Positions 19,801-27,593 of a stretch of 64,000 nucleotides of DNA are shown here, piece by piece (within the stretch, counting starts at the first letter, position 1; every line of letters begins with the position of its first letter). Where the stretch lies: assembly GCA_017991315.1 (NCBI GenBank), contig JAGOQS010000001.1, forward strand, positions 434,001-498,000. Reading direction: 5' to 3'. A program made the translations under genes and the position numbers. The notes beneath the pieces were generated by a model. It saw only the letters and a list, made by a program, of their open reading frames with translations. It ran no database searches and was not told where the DNA came from. This stretch comes from Ferrovibrio sp. Lineage in GTDB: Bacteria > Pseudomonadota > Alphaproteobacteria > Ferrovibrionales > Ferrovibrionaceae.

Positions 19801-20306
19801 ATCGGAATCATCGCCGCCATCATCATGTGCTCGGACTGATGCGCCAGCGTCGAGGAAGCCGCACCGTGGTCGTCGCCGCACAAGGCCAGCACGCCGCCAT
19901 TGGGCGAGGTGCCGGCGGAATTGGCATGCTTGAACACGTCCATGGCGCGGTCGACGCCGGGGCCCTTGCCATACCAGATGCCGAACACGCCGTCGTAATT
20001 GGCGCCCGGGAACATGCCGACCTGCTGGCTGCCCCAGACCGAGGTGGCGGCCATGTCTTCATTCAGGCCGGGCTGGAAATGGATGTGATTCTCTTTCAGG
20101 AACTTGCGTGCCTTCCAGAGCTGCTGGTCGAACATGCCGAGCGGCGAGCCGCGATAGCCGGAGATGAAGCAGCCGGTATTCAGGCCGGCCAGCAGGTCGC
20201 GCTTACGTTGCAGCATGGGCAGGCGCACCAGCGCCTGGGTGCCGGTGAGGAACACACGCCCTTTTTCCAGGGTGTATTTGTCGTCGAGCGTGACATTCGT
20301 CAGCAT
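16809..20306 (-). CDS. indolepyruvate:ferredoxin oxidoreductase, fused alpha/beta/gamma type
   Basis: At 1165 residues this is the aerobic-bacterial, single-chain form of indolepyruvate ferredoxin oxidoreductase. The N-terminal half has the TPP/pyrimidine-type domains (GYRGSPLGMFDQQL near residue 50; GGEGVPWVGQAPFT; NLGDGTYFHSG). A 2[4Fe-4S]-like cysteine cluster (CEGCGDCSVTSNC and CNKDFSCVNGFCPSF) lies near residues 630-680. The gamma domain begins with ILITGIGGTGVVTIGQILGMAAHLEG near residue 730. It decarboxylates aryl- or branched 2-oxo acids to acyl-CoA in amino-acid catabolism. It is monocistronic here and transcribed away from the epimerase operon. Confidence 0.95.
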   Translation of the reverse strand: MLTNVTLDDKYTLEKGRVFLTGTQALVRLPMLQRKRDLLAGLNTGCFISGYRGSPLGMFDQQLWKARKFLKENHIHFQPGLNEDMAATSVWGSQQVGMFPGANYDGVFGIWYGKGPGVDRAMDVFKHANSAGTSPNGGVLALCGDDHGAASSTLAHQSEHMMMAAMIPMLNPASVQEFLDYGLVGWAMSRYAGIWVGFKCQTETVESSASVSIDPERLVLQYPTDFAMPEGGLNIRWPDGVLEQELRLQQHKVYAALAFARANKIDRVVIDSPRARLGIITTGKSYLDVRQALDELGIDDKLAAEIGIRLYKVGMVWPLEREGARHFAEGLEEVLVVEEKRAMIENQLKEQLYNWREDVRPRVVGKFDENHEWILPSAGEINPGMVARAIYQRIKRFYTNPLMEERIAFLEQKVREKNALKVTTQRTPYFCSGCPHNTSTRVPEGSRAAAGIGCHFMALWMNRETATFTQMGGEGVPWVGQAPFTNEKHIFANLGDGTYFHSGLLAVRQSIAAKVNITYKILYNDAVAMTGGQQHDGVLNPASITQQVYGEGAKKIVVVTDDPDKYPVDTPWAPGVTIRHREELDAVQKELREIEGCTVLVYDQTCAAEKRRRRKRGTFPDPQKRAFINDAVCEGCGDCSVTSNCVSVEPLETELGRKRKINQSACNKDFSCVNGFCPSFVTVHGGRLKRAKVQASKSGPSEADIAAMIEKLPKPEVPGLEQPYNILITGIGGTGVVTIGQILGMAAHLEGYGTSVLDFTGLAQKNGAVLSHVRIAREPENIHAVRVAAGGADLVLGCDMVVAASPDALDKMHSGATRVVINSHRTPTAAFTLNPNIQFDESSMVQAIRKAAGDNLSEFLEGTRIATALMGDAIATNMFMLGYAVQRGLIPLKLDAVLKAIELNGAAVEGNIRALNWGRLYAQDPKMVEAIARPAIPPAELQVFATSLEDIVAKRYDLLVAYQDKAYAEKYKALVEGVRQAETAKAKGFTGLAETVARYAYKLMAYKDEYEVARLYTDGDFKAKLNAQFEGDFTLEFHLAPPLLTKEDPQTGLPKKMQFGPWMLKAFGVLARFKSLRGTALDIFGYTEERKTERQLIKDYEKLLTELCANLTPANHALAVELAAIPEEIRGYGHVKLKHLQAAKEKEAALLASFRNPAPLATAAE

Positions 20307-20561
20307 CCCGTTTTTCCTCCTGCTGGCGCATTGCCACCGGCCCTTGGGGTCTGGACCAAATAGGTAAGCAATACTGACCTAATTATAAACCAGCCCGCGC
20401 CTGAGTCGATAGTCTTATTATCGCCGGGCAGGCGCTATCCGGGCTGGTTGCTCTTTGCTTTGATTCTGGTAGATAGCCGGCCATAGTCAATGAGAGGCAC
20501 CGCCTAAGCGTTCCAGTCGAGCGTTCCGGGGCGGTTTTCCGGCCCGCATAAGGACCTGTAC

Positions 20562-21548
20562 ATGACCGTTCTGCTCACCGGTGCCGCCGGTTTCATCGGA
20601 TACCATGTCGCCGAGGTGCTGCTGGGGCGCGGGGAAGAGGTCATCGGCGTCGACAATCTGAACGACTATTACGATCCCGCCCTGAAGCAGGCCCGCCTGG
20701 CCCGGCTGCAGGGTCGCAAGGGCTTCCGCTTCCTGAAACTGGATATCTCCGATTGGGATGCCATGCGCGAGGCGCTGGCGCATGAGCCGGTCACCCGCGT
20801 AGTGCACCTCGCCGCCCAGGCCGGCGTGCGCTATTCGCTGATCAATCCCTTCGCCTATATCCGTGCCAACCTGATGGGCCATACCACGATCCTGGAGCTG
20901 TGCCGGCAATGGCCGAAGCTTAAGCACCTGGTCTATGCCTCGTCCTCCTCGGTCTATGGCGGCAACACCAAGCTGCCGTTTGCGGTGGAGGACCGCGTTG
21001 ACCAGCCGGTGTCGCTCTATGCCGCCACCAAGAAGGCCGACGAACTGATCAGCCACGCCTATTCGCATCTGTTCCAGATTCCGCAGACCGGCCTGCGCTT
21101 CTTCACCGTCTATGGTCCCTGGGGCCGGCCGGACATGGCGATGTACCTGTTCACCAAGGCGATCCTGGAAGGCAAGCCGATCGACGTGTTCAATCACGGC
21201 GACATGCAGCGCGACTTCACCTATATCGACGACATCGTGCGCGGCATCATCGCCTGCCTCGACAATCCGGCGCCGCCGAACGAGCAGGGGCGGCCCTACA
21301 AGGTCTACAATATCGGCAACAACAAGCCGGAAGAGCTGCTGCGCCTGATCGAGGTGCTGGAACAGGCTTTGGGCCGCAAGGCCGAGAAGCGCCTGCTGCC
21401 GCTGCAGCCCGGCGACGTGAAGTCCACCTATGCCGATATCGAGGCGATCCGCAACGACCTCGGTTTCCAGCCCACCACGCCGATTGATGTCGGCGTGCCG
21501 CGTTTCGTCGAATGGTACCGCAATTACCATGGGCGGAACGAGACATGA
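20562..21548 (+). CDS. NAD-dependent nucleotide-sugar epimerase (UDP-glucuronate 4-epimerase-like)
   Basis: The 328-residue extended SDR has the NAD-binding motif LLTGAAGFIGYHVAEVL at its N-terminus, DNLNDYYDPALKQARL, HLAAQAGVRYS, the catalytic YAATKKADE (YxxxK) and FFTVYGPWGRPDMA. The DNLNDYYD and GRPDMA segments are typical of UDP-glucuronate 4-epimerases, which feed galacturonate-containing surface polysaccharides. Its last bases overlap the start of a hotdog-fold thioesterase by four, giving an operon with two thioesterases that has no obvious metabolic logic. Confidence 0.9.
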   Translation: MTVLLTGAAGFIGYHVAEVLLGRGEEVIGVDNLNDYYDPALKQARLARLQGRKGFRFLKLDISDWDAMREALAHEPVTRVVHLAAQAGVRYSLINPFAYIRANLMGHTTILELCRQWPKLKHLVYASSSSVYGGNTKLPFAVEDRVDQPVSLYAATKKADELISHAYSHLFQIPQTGLRFFTVYGPWGRPDMAMYLFTKAILEGKPIDVFNHGDMQRDFTYIDDIVRGIIACLDNPAPPNEQGRPYKVYNIGNNKPEELLRLIEVLEQALGRKAEKRLLPLQPGDVKSTYADIEAIRNDLGFQPTTPIDVGVPRFVEWYRNYHGRNET

Positions 21549-22030
21549 GCGACATCAACCCCGAGGGCGTCGACCCCAAGGTGATCGACGCCTATATCCG
21601 CCAGGGCATTCCGCATTGCGGCGCCACCGGCATGCGGCTGGTGCGGATGGCGGCGGAAGATACCGTGATGGCGCTGCCCTATAACCCGGATCTGGTGGGT
21701 GACCCCACCACCGGCGTGCTGCATGGCGGCGCGGTGACAGCGCTGATCGATACCGTGTGCGGCATGGCGGTGCTGGCTGGCACGCGCAAGCTGCAGGCCA
21801 TCGCCACGCTGGATCTGCGCATAGATTACCTGAAGCCAGCGCGGGCGCAGGCCGAATTGCTGGCCGCCGCCCATTGCTACAAGATCACCCGCACCATCGC
21901 TTTCGTGCGTGCCCGCGCCTATCACGAGGATGCGCCGGACGATCTGATCGCCTCCTGCGTCGCCACCTTCATGCTGGGTTCCTCCGACAAGCCGGCGGTA
22001 AGCCTGCGCCGCAAGGAGAAGCCGGCATGA
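21545..22030 (+). CDS. PaaI-type hotdog thioesterase
   Basis: The 161-residue protein belongs to the PaaI/YigI hotdog-fold thioesterase family: GVLHGGAVTALIDTVCGMAVLA contains the HGG motif and the Asp on the hotdog helix, followed by ATLDLRIDYLKPA. It hydrolyses acyl-CoA esters, often aromatic or medium chain. I chose the ATG overlapping the epimerase stop; the open frame extends upstream without coding logic. It overlaps a second thioesterase by four bases, so the two may form a heteromeric or substrate-complementary pair. Confidence 0.9.
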   Translation: MSDINPEGVDPKVIDAYIRQGIPHCGATGMRLVRMAAEDTVMALPYNPDLVGDPTTGVLHGGAVTALIDTVCGMAVLAGTRKLQAIATLDLRIDYLKPARAQAELLAAAHCYKITRTIAFVRARAYHEDAPDDLIASCVATFMLGSSDKPAVSLRRKEKPA

Positions 22031-22464
22031 GTAGCGATCTGGAGACTTTCGTCCGCGAGGCACGGCAGGCCGAGGATTATGCCCGCTTTGTGCAGGCCGT
22101 GCCTTACCTGCGCTTCCTGGGCCTGTCCGTGCGCAAGGGCGCCGAAGGGCCGGTCTGCGTGCTGCCGGCCGACCCGAAGCTGATCGGCAACGCGCAACTG
22201 CCGGCTTTGCATGGCGGCGTGATCGGCGCGCTGCTGGAATCGGCAGCGATTATCCAGCTCATCTTTGCCGCCGAGACCGACACGATTCCGAAGATCATCG
22301 ACCTGAGCGTCGATTACCTGCGCTCGGCCCGCCCGGTGGAAACCTTCGCCCGCGCCACCATCACCAAGCATGGCCGCCGCGTCGCCAATGTGCGCGCGGA
22401 AGCCTGGCAGGACGATCCGGCCAAGCCGGTCGCCGCCGCCCACGCGCATTTCCTGCTGGGGTAA
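22027..22464 (+). CDS. second PaaI-type hotdog thioesterase
   Basis: The 145-residue protein is a paralogue-like partner of the gene before it: PALHGGVIGALLESAAIIQL has the HGG motif, here with Glu instead of the usual Asp on the helix, followed by IIDLSVDYLRSARPVETFARA. Hotdog thioesterases use either Asp or Glu at this position, so it is probably active, though possibly with a different acyl-CoA preference. It ends just before a palindromic repeat, which may serve as the operon's 3' end. Confidence 0.88.
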   Translation: MSSDLETFVREARQAEDYARFVQAVPYLRFLGLSVRKGAEGPVCVLPADPKLIGNAQLPALHGGVIGALLESAAIIQLIFAAETDTIPKIIDLSVDYLRSARPVETFARATITKHGRRVANVRAEAWQDDPAKPVAAAHAHFLLG

Positions 22465-22476
22465 TCGCCCCCCATT

Positions 22477-22549
22477 CGTCATGCCCGGACTTGATCCGGG
22501 CATCTGTCTCGGATTGCAAGAGATCCCCGGGTCAGGCCCGGGGATGACG
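22477..22549. repeat. paired palindromic intergenic repeat
   Basis: Two hairpins stand in tandem: CGTCATGCCCGGACTTGATC...GGGCATC and GATCCCCGGG-TCAGG-CCCGGGGATGACG. This is the plain two-palindrome form of the element family seen at seven places in the window, always between genes. It separates the thioesterase operon from the convergent anti-sigma gene and may act as a bidirectional transcript end. Confidence 0.85.
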
Positions 22550-22557
22550 ATTTGCGA

Positions 22558-23355
22558 TCAATTCAACTGCGCATACACCGCGCGGGCAATCGGCAGCAGC
22601 TTGTCGCGCTCGAGGGCGCCGACCAGGGCGTAGCCATAGCCGCCATCGATCCAGTAGAAGCCGGCGGCGCCGTTCTGCTCGTTGAAATGGAAGGCGGTGT
22701 CAGTGCCGGGTTCGCCGGAGCGGACATAGAGCGTCAGCCGTTCGCCGCGCTTGTTCTCGTACATGAACTGCGCCGCCGCGCCATTGCTGGCTGCCGGCAG
22801 CAGCCGCCCGCCGATCAGGCTGAAGCCGGCTTCCGCCAGATACGGCGCCTTGAGCTGGGTGCCGAGGCGCTTGGAGAGCCAGGCGACGAGATGCTTTTCT
22901 TCCGCCGCCGGCACTTCCACCGGATGCAGCACTTCCGCCGTATAGAGCAGATGCGCGCGGGCCGCCTCACGCGATAGCGGCGCCGCTGCCACTTGCGGCT
23001 GGCGTTCCAAAACACTGCCGCGGCCCCACCAGCCGAGGCCGGCGCCCAGGGCAGCCACCAGCAGCAGCGCGGCGATACGCGGCAATGCCTTGCGTGCACG
23101 CTCGGCGAAAGTCGGGCGCAGGAACGCAGCGCCGAGCATCGCCGGCATTGCATCATTGGATTGGACATCATCAAGCTGCGCGCCGAAATGCTGGCGCAGG
23201 GCATCGGCCTGCTCCTGCCAGGCGGCGATGCGCGTGGCGGCTTCCGGGTTGCGCAGCAGATAGGCCTCGACGCGGCTGCGTTCGGCGCCGTTCAGCCGGT
23301 CATCGACATAGGCATGCAGCGTCGCGTCGTCGATGCTCTCGTCGCGGTCGCTCAT
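22558..23355 (-). CDS. anti-sigma factor, membrane-anchored
   Basis: The 265-residue protein has an N-terminal helical domain of about 85 residues (DATLHAYVDDRLNGAERSRVEAYL) typical of anti-sigma factors. One membrane segment follows (ALLLVAALGAGLGWW, around residue 115), then a periplasmic domain. It has no zinc-binding HxxxCxxC motif. The start overlaps the stop of the ECF sigma gene by four bases (ATGA), the usual arrangement for a sigma/anti-sigma pair. The ATG used here is well inside the long open frame, where coding logic begins. Confidence 0.88.
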   Translation of the reverse strand: MSDRDESIDDATLHAYVDDRLNGAERSRVEAYLLRNPEAATRIAAWQEQADALRQHFGAQLDDVQSNDAMPAMLGAAFLRPTFAERARKALPRIAALLLVAALGAGLGWWGRGSVLERQPQVAAAPLSREAARAHLLYTAEVLHPVEVPAAEEKHLVAWLSKRLGTQLKAPYLAEAGFSLIGGRLLPAASNGAAAQFMYENKRGERLTLYVRSGEPGTDTAFHFNEQNGAAGFYWIDGGYGYALVGALERDKLLPIARAVYAQLN

Positions 23356-23897
23356 TTCACTCTCCTCAGGCTCGGGCTTTTCTGGCGCGGGCGGTTCGGG
23401 TCGGCATCGCTTTCGCCATGCAGCAGGCGGTGCAGCCGGTCGCGGGCGCGGGTCAGGCGCGACATCACGGTGCCAAGCGCCACGCCCTGCACGCGGGCGC
23501 ATTCCTCGTAGCTCAATCCTTCCACGGCGACCAGCAGCAGCAGGCTGCGCTGTTCCTCGCTCAGGCTATCCAGGGCGGTTTGCATATCCAGCAGTTCCAG
23601 CCGCTCGAACTGGCCGCCGCTCACCGCCGGTTCGTCGGCGTCATCCAGCGCCGCGCCATCCGGGCGCCGGCCTTCGCGGCGCAGGCCATTGGCCCAGGTA
23701 TTGTGCAAGATGGCGAACAGCCACGGGCGCAACGCGCCGTCGTCGCGCCGCTGGCCCCAGGCAGCCAGCGCCTTGGCCAGGCTATCCTGCACCAGGTCAT
23801 CGGCTTGCGCCGCATCGCGGCAGAGCGAACGGGCATAGCGTCGCAAGCGGGGAATCTCCGCTTCCAGCAGATGCGGCGGTTGGCGCCTAAATAGCAT
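23352..23897 (-). CDS. ECF-type RNA polymerase sigma factor
   Basis: The 181-residue protein has sigma region 2 (LEAEIPRLRRYARSLCRDAAQADDLVQDSLAKAL, with DLVQD as the -10 recognition/core-binding motif) and region 4 (LDSLSEEQRSLLLLVAVEGLSYEECARVQGVALGTVMSRLTRARDRL). It matches small ECF sigma factors. The cognate anti-sigma is encoded immediately downstream with a 4-base overlap. The likely stimulus is unknown, but the upstream COG4315-type lipoprotein may be co-transcribed or a target. Confidence 0.92.
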   Translation of the reverse strand: MLFRRQPPHLLEAEIPRLRRYARSLCRDAAQADDLVQDSLAKALAAWGQRRDDGALRPWLFAILHNTWANGLRREGRRPDGAALDDADEPAVSGGQFERLELLDMQTALDSLSEEQRSLLLLVAVEGLSYEECARVQGVALGTVMSRLTRARDRLHRLLHGESDADPNRPRQKSPSLRRVK

Positions 23898-23972
23898 CAG
23901 AGAAACAGCACAGCATCGGGCGAATCCGGCCCGGGCGCGGCTCGATTGCGCCGCCCGGGCCGGCAGCATGCC

Positions 23973-24377
23973 TCAGGGCCGGGCGACGTGCCAGGCATTG
24001 TTGAGGAAACCGTCGCCGGTGGTGTCGCCCGGCTTGGTATCCTTGGCCCAGGCATAGAGCGGCTTGCCCTTATAGGCCCACTGCTTGCCGCCATCGTCGC
24101 GGGTGATGATGCTCCAGTCGCCCATCGGCTTGGCGTCGGCTGCCGCCATCAGCGGCGGCCAGTTGGTGGCACAGGGGCCGTTGCAGGCCGATTTGCCAGG
24201 CGTGGCGTCGCGGTCGAAGGTATAGAGCGTCATGCCCTTGGCATCGGTGAGCACGTTGCCGATGGCGGTGCTGCCGGGCTTGGCCGGCGCCATGTCGGCG
24301 GCGCAGGCCGCCAGCAGCAGGGCCAGCCCGAAGCCGGCCAAGGTGGTCTTGAGAGTGCGGGTGGTCTTGATCGTCAT
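23973..24377 (-). CDS. COG4315-type lipoprotein
   Basis: The 134-residue product has a lipoprotein signal (lipobox LLAAC, Cys25). The mature domain has TDAKGMTLYTFDRDATPGKSACNGPCATNWPPL and GDWSIITRDDGGKQWAYKGKPLYAWAKDTKPGDTTGDG. These repeats and the CNGPCATNWPP motif define the COG4315 'secreted repeat' lipoproteins, whose function is poorly known and often linked to ECF-sigma operons. The start chosen has an AAGAAGGGGAA ribosome-binding site upstream. It lies 75 bases ahead of the sigma gene on the same strand. Confidence 0.88.
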   Translation of the reverse strand: MTIKTTRTLKTTLAGFGLALLLAACAADMAPAKPGSTAIGNVLTDAKGMTLYTFDRDATPGKSACNGPCATNWPPLMAAADAKPMGDWSIITRDDGGKQWAYKGKPLYAWAKDTKPGDTTGDGFLNNAWHVARP

Positions 24378-24489
24378 ATGGTTCCCCTTCTTGGGTGGTT
24401 GCACTGTCCTGCCCTCTTTAGGTGAGACGCGCGGGAATGTGATTTATTCCGTCTTGCCGCCGGAAAATTGCGGCACTAACCTCAAGCTC

Positions 24490-25029
24490 ATGCGGATCGG
24501 CTGGAGTCTCCTCGTTTTTCTGCTGATTTTCGCGGCGCCCGCCCGGGCCGCCGAGCCGCTCGACGCGCTGTTCGACAAGCTGCATGAAACCGAAAACCCG
24601 ATCGAAGCCCGCCAGATCGAGCGCAAGATCTGGGAAGCCTGGGGCGTTTCCGGCTCCGACACCCTGGACAGCCTGCTGCAATCCGGCATCCAGTTGATGA
24701 ACCAGGGCGAGTTGCAGCGCGCAGATCAGGTTTTCACCGCCATGATCGAGCTGAAGGGCGATTTCGCCGAAGCCTATAACAAGCGCGCCACGGTGCGCTT
24801 CATGGCTGGCGACTATGCCGGTTCGGTGGCCGATGTGGAGCGCACGCTGCGTCTGGAACCGCGCCATTTCGGCGCGCTGGCCGGCTTGGGCCTGATCATG
24901 GAGCGGGTCGACAACCTGCCCGAGGCGCTGCGCGCCTATCGCCGCGCCATGGCGGTGAACCCGCATCTGGCGGATATGGCGAACAAGCTGAAGGAAGTCC
25001 GCCGCAAGCTGGACGCCAAGGAACTTTAG
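24490..25029 (+). CDS. exported tetratricopeptide repeat protein
   Basis: The 179-residue product has a signal peptide (IGWSLLVFLLIFAAPARAA) and a helical mature part with at least three TPR units in residues ~65-175 (QLMNQGELQRADQVF, AYNKRATVRFMAGDYAGSVADV, ALAGLGLIMERVDNLPEALRAYRRA). It likely serves as a periplasmic protein-protein interaction scaffold. I placed the start at the ATG that begins the signal peptide; the upstream open frame lacks coding bias and overlaps the lipoprotein gene. No partner is identifiable from context. Confidence 0.85.
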   Translation: MRIGWSLLVFLLIFAAPARAAEPLDALFDKLHETENPIEARQIERKIWEAWGVSGSDTLDSLLQSGIQLMNQGELQRADQVFTAMIELKGDFAEAYNKRATVRFMAGDYAGSVADVERTLRLEPRHFGALAGLGLIMERVDNLPEALRAYRRAMAVNPHLADMANKLKEVRRKLDAKEL

Positions 25030-25035
25030 CCGCTT

Positions 25036-25368
25036 CTAGAATTTGAAGATGAATACCACCGCCGCCACCAGGCAGGCGAAGGCGGCAAGGTAGTTCCAGC
25101 GGATCGCTTCGCCGAGATAGAAGATCGAGAACAGCGCGAAGACGCCGAGCGTGATCACCTCCTGGGTGATCTTGAGCTGCGCCGCCGTGAAGCCGCCGGT
25201 GGTGAAGCCGATGCGGTTGGCCGGCACCGCCAGGCAATATTCAAACAGCGCAATGCCCCAGCTTATGGCAATCACCTTCCACAGCACCTGTTCAGGGAAT
25301 TTCAGGTGCCAGTACCAGGCGAAGGTCATCAGCACATTGGAGCCGATCAGCAGCAGTATCGTGGTCAT
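25036..25368 (-). CDS. DMT-like membrane protein (DUF486)
   Basis: The 110-residue protein has four predicted membrane helices and matches DUF486 (LIGSNVLMTFAWYWHLKF, ISWGIALFEYCLAVPANRIG, TAAQLKITQEVITLGVFALFS, EAIRWNYLAAFACLVAAVVF). The four-helix fold resembles small multidrug resistance and DMT transporters and may form a dimer. The substrate is unknown. It lies 17 bases downstream of pyk on the same strand and is probably co-transcribed with it. Confidence 0.9.
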   Translation of the reverse strand: MTTILLLIGSNVLMTFAWYWHLKFPEQVLWKVIAISWGIALFEYCLAVPANRIGFTTGGFTAAQLKITQEVITLGVFALFSIFYLGEAIRWNYLAAFACLVAAVVFIFKF

Positions 25369-25385
25369 GAAGGGGCTCCGGGATG

Positions 25386-26798
25386 TCAGGCCTTGGCGAT
25401 GCGCAGCACATTGGTGCGGCCGGGCGTGCCGAAAGGCACGCCGGCGGTGATGACGAGATAATCGTTCGGCTTGGCCAGGCCGCTTTCGCGCGCCATGGCT
25501 GAAGCACGTTGCACCATGTCGGAGAAATCCACCGCATCGGGCGAGACCACTGGGTTGACGCCCCAGGCCAGCGCCAGGCGCCGCGCCGTGGCGGTGGAGG
25601 GCGTGAGGCAGAGGATCGGCGATTTCGGCCGCTCGCGCGCCGCGCGCAAAGCCGTGGAGCCGGACATGGTGTAGGTGACGATGGCGACGGCGTTGATGGT
25701 TTCCGCCACCTGGCGCGCGGCCGCCGTGATCGCATCGGCGGAGGTGGAATCCGGGCTGGCATGCTCGGCATCCATGATGCCGCGGTAATGCGGATCGCGC
25801 TCCACCTGGGCGGCAATCGAATCCATGGTGGCGACGGCGGCCACCGGATGATCGCCGGACGCGGTTTCCGCCGAGAGCATCAGCGCATCGGCGCCATCAT
25901 ACACGGCGGTGGCGACATCCGAGACTTCGGCGCGGGTCGGCACCGGCGCCTTGATCATGCTTTCCAGCATCTGCGTTGCCACCACGACTGGCTTGCCGGC
26001 ACGCCGCGCCAGCCGCACGATGCGCTTCTGCAGGCCTGGCACTTCCGCCAGCGGCAATTCGACACCGAGATCGCCGCGCGCCACCATCAGCGCATCGGCC
26101 AGTTCCACCAGCCGGGGCAGGCAGGTGATCGCCGCCGGCTTCTCGATCTTGGCCAGCAGCGCCGCGCGGCCCTGGATCAGCCCGCGTGCTTCCTCCAGAT
26201 CCTCGGGCCGCTGCACGAAGCTCAAGGCCACCCAGTCGACGCCCATATCCAGTGCCACCGCCAGGTCGGCGCGGTCCTTCGGCGTCAGCGGGCTCATCGG
26301 GATCAGCGCGCCGGGCAGGTTGACGCCCTTGCGGTCGCTCAGGCGCCCGCCCACCAGCACCTCGGCCTCGGCCCAGCCGGCCCCGGTGGCCACCACCCTG
26401 AGGCGCAGCTTGCCATCATCCAGCAGCAATTCGGCGCCGATGCCCAAGGCTGCCATCACCTCCGGATGCGGCAGCGCGACCCGGCCCGAATCGCCCGGTG
26501 CCGCTTCGCCATCCAGGCGGAAACGCTGCCCGGCCACCAGCTCCACGGCGCCCTCCTTGAAGGTGCCGATGCGCAGCTTGGGGCCCTGCAAATCAGCCAG
26601 GAGGCCGATGGGCTGGCCCATTTCCCGCTCCAATGCCCGCACGGCATGGATGCGGGCGCGGTGGTCGTCATGGCTGCCATGGCTGAAATTCAGCCGAAAA
26701 ACATCGGCACCGGCCTCCACCAGGGCGCGAATCTGCTCCGGCTGCGAACTGGCCGGACCCAGGGTGGCGACGATTTTGACATTCCGCGTGCGGTGCAT
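25386..26798 (-). CDS. pyk: pyruvate kinase
   Basis: The 470-residue protein has the N-terminal KIVATLGPASSQPEQIRALVEAGADVFRLNFSHG, the active-site GDLGVELPLAEVPGLQKRIV with the preceding IEKPAAI (Lys that acts in catalysis), and the C-terminal allosteric domain. It converts phosphoenolpyruvate and ADP to pyruvate and ATP in glycolysis. I used the ATG before HRTRNVKIV, because the long upstream extension lacks homology. The DUF486 gene follows closely; the divergent ppa gene is 142 bases upstream. Confidence 0.95.
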   Translation of the reverse strand: MHRTRNVKIVATLGPASSQPEQIRALVEAGADVFRLNFSHGSHDDHRARIHAVRALEREMGQPIGLLADLQGPKLRIGTFKEGAVELVAGQRFRLDGEAAPGDSGRVALPHPEVMAALGIGAELLLDDGKLRLRVVATGAGWAEAEVLVGGRLSDRKGVNLPGALIPMSPLTPKDRADLAVALDMGVDWVALSFVQRPEDLEEARGLIQGRAALLAKIEKPAAITCLPRLVELADALMVARGDLGVELPLAEVPGLQKRIVRLARRAGKPVVVATQMLESMIKAPVPTRAEVSDVATAVYDGADALMLSAETASGDHPVAAVATMDSIAAQVERDPHYRGIMDAEHASPDSTSADAITAAARQVAETINAVAIVTYTMSGSTALRAARERPKSPILCLTPSTATARRLALAWGVNPVVSPDAVDFSDMVQRASAMARESGLAKPNDYLVITAGVPFGTPGRTNVLRIAKA

Positions 26799-26940
26799 GG
26801 CCGATTCCTTCTTTCCCGTCAGCCTAGGGGCAACCGGGCCGCGACCCAAGGGAATCCGTGGATTATGCTACGGCTAGGCGTTGCGGCATATGCTGCGGCG
26901 CAGTAAAAGTCTGCCGCATCGCAGCATCCCGGAGCCAGCC

Positions 26941-27474
26941 ATGGACATCGCCCGCATTCCGGTGGGGAAGAACCCGCCCCACGACGTCAACGCCGTGATC
27001 GAAATCCCGGCCGGCGGCGTGCCGGTGAAGTACGAGCTGGACAAGGATTCCGGCGCGCTGTTCGTCGACCGCTTCATCCACACCGCGATGTTCTACCCGG
27101 CGAATTACGGCTTTATCCCGCACACGCTGTCGGGCGACGGCGACCCCTGCGACATCCTGGTGGTGAGCCATATCCCGGTGGTGGCCGGCGCGGTGATCCG
27201 CTCGCGCCCGATCGGCGCCCTGCTGATGGAAGACGAAGCCGGCGGCGACGAGAAGATCATCGCCGTGCCGGTGGACAAGCTGCACCCGTTCTACACCGAT
27301 GTGCGCACCTACGAAGACCTGCCGGCCAGCCTGCTGACTCAGATCGAACACTTCTTCAGCCACTACAAGGACCTGGAGAAGGGCAAGTTCGTCAAGAACA
27401 CCCAGTGGGTCGGCCCGGAAGAAGCCGCCAAGCTGATCACCGACGGTGTGAAGCGCGCTGCCGGCTTGAGCTGA
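26941..27474 (+). CDS. ppa: inorganic pyrophosphatase, family I
   Basis: The 177-residue enzyme has the catalytic metal-binding motif DGDPCDILVVSH (Asp residues near positions 67, 69 and 72), the YPANYGFIPHT segment and KYELDKDSGALFVDRF. It hydrolyses pyrophosphate to phosphate in the cytoplasm and drives biosynthetic reactions. The length is normal for bacterial family I enzymes. A palindromic repeat pair follows about 20 bases after the stop. Confidence 0.96.
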   Translation: MDIARIPVGKNPPHDVNAVIEIPAGGVPVKYELDKDSGALFVDRFIHTAMFYPANYGFIPHTLSGDGDPCDILVVSHIPVVAGAVIRSRPIGALLMEDEAGGDEKIIAVPVDKLHPFYTDVRTYEDLPASLLTQIEHFFSHYKDLEKGKFVKNTQWVGPEEAAKLITDGVKRAAGLS

Positions 27475-27494
27475 GCAGCCACTCTACCCCCCAT

Positions 27495-27586
27495 CGTCAT
27501 GCGCGGGCTTGACCCGCGCATCTCCTGCAAGCCAGACTCCAGCCGCCACGCGGCCTGAGACCCCCGGGGCAAGCCCGGGGGTGACG
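27495..27586. repeat. paired palindromic intergenic repeat
   Basis: The first hairpin is CGTCATGCGCGGGCTTGACC / GCGCATCTC, and the second is ACCCCCGGGG-CAAG-CCCGGGGGTGACG. Stem sequences differ from the other copies but remain paired, and the CGTCA outer ends are conserved. It sits between the convergent ppa and GMC oxidoreductase genes. Confidence 0.85.
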
Positions 27587-27593
27587 CCTGTTT

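Noticed and set aside
16791-20363. 1190-codon open frame on the plus strand, antisense to the indolepyruvate oxidoreductase
   Set aside because: It is a GC-skew shadow: its composition is His/Gly/Arg/Asp-rich with no family motif, while the minus-strand frame matches a known enzyme over its entire length.
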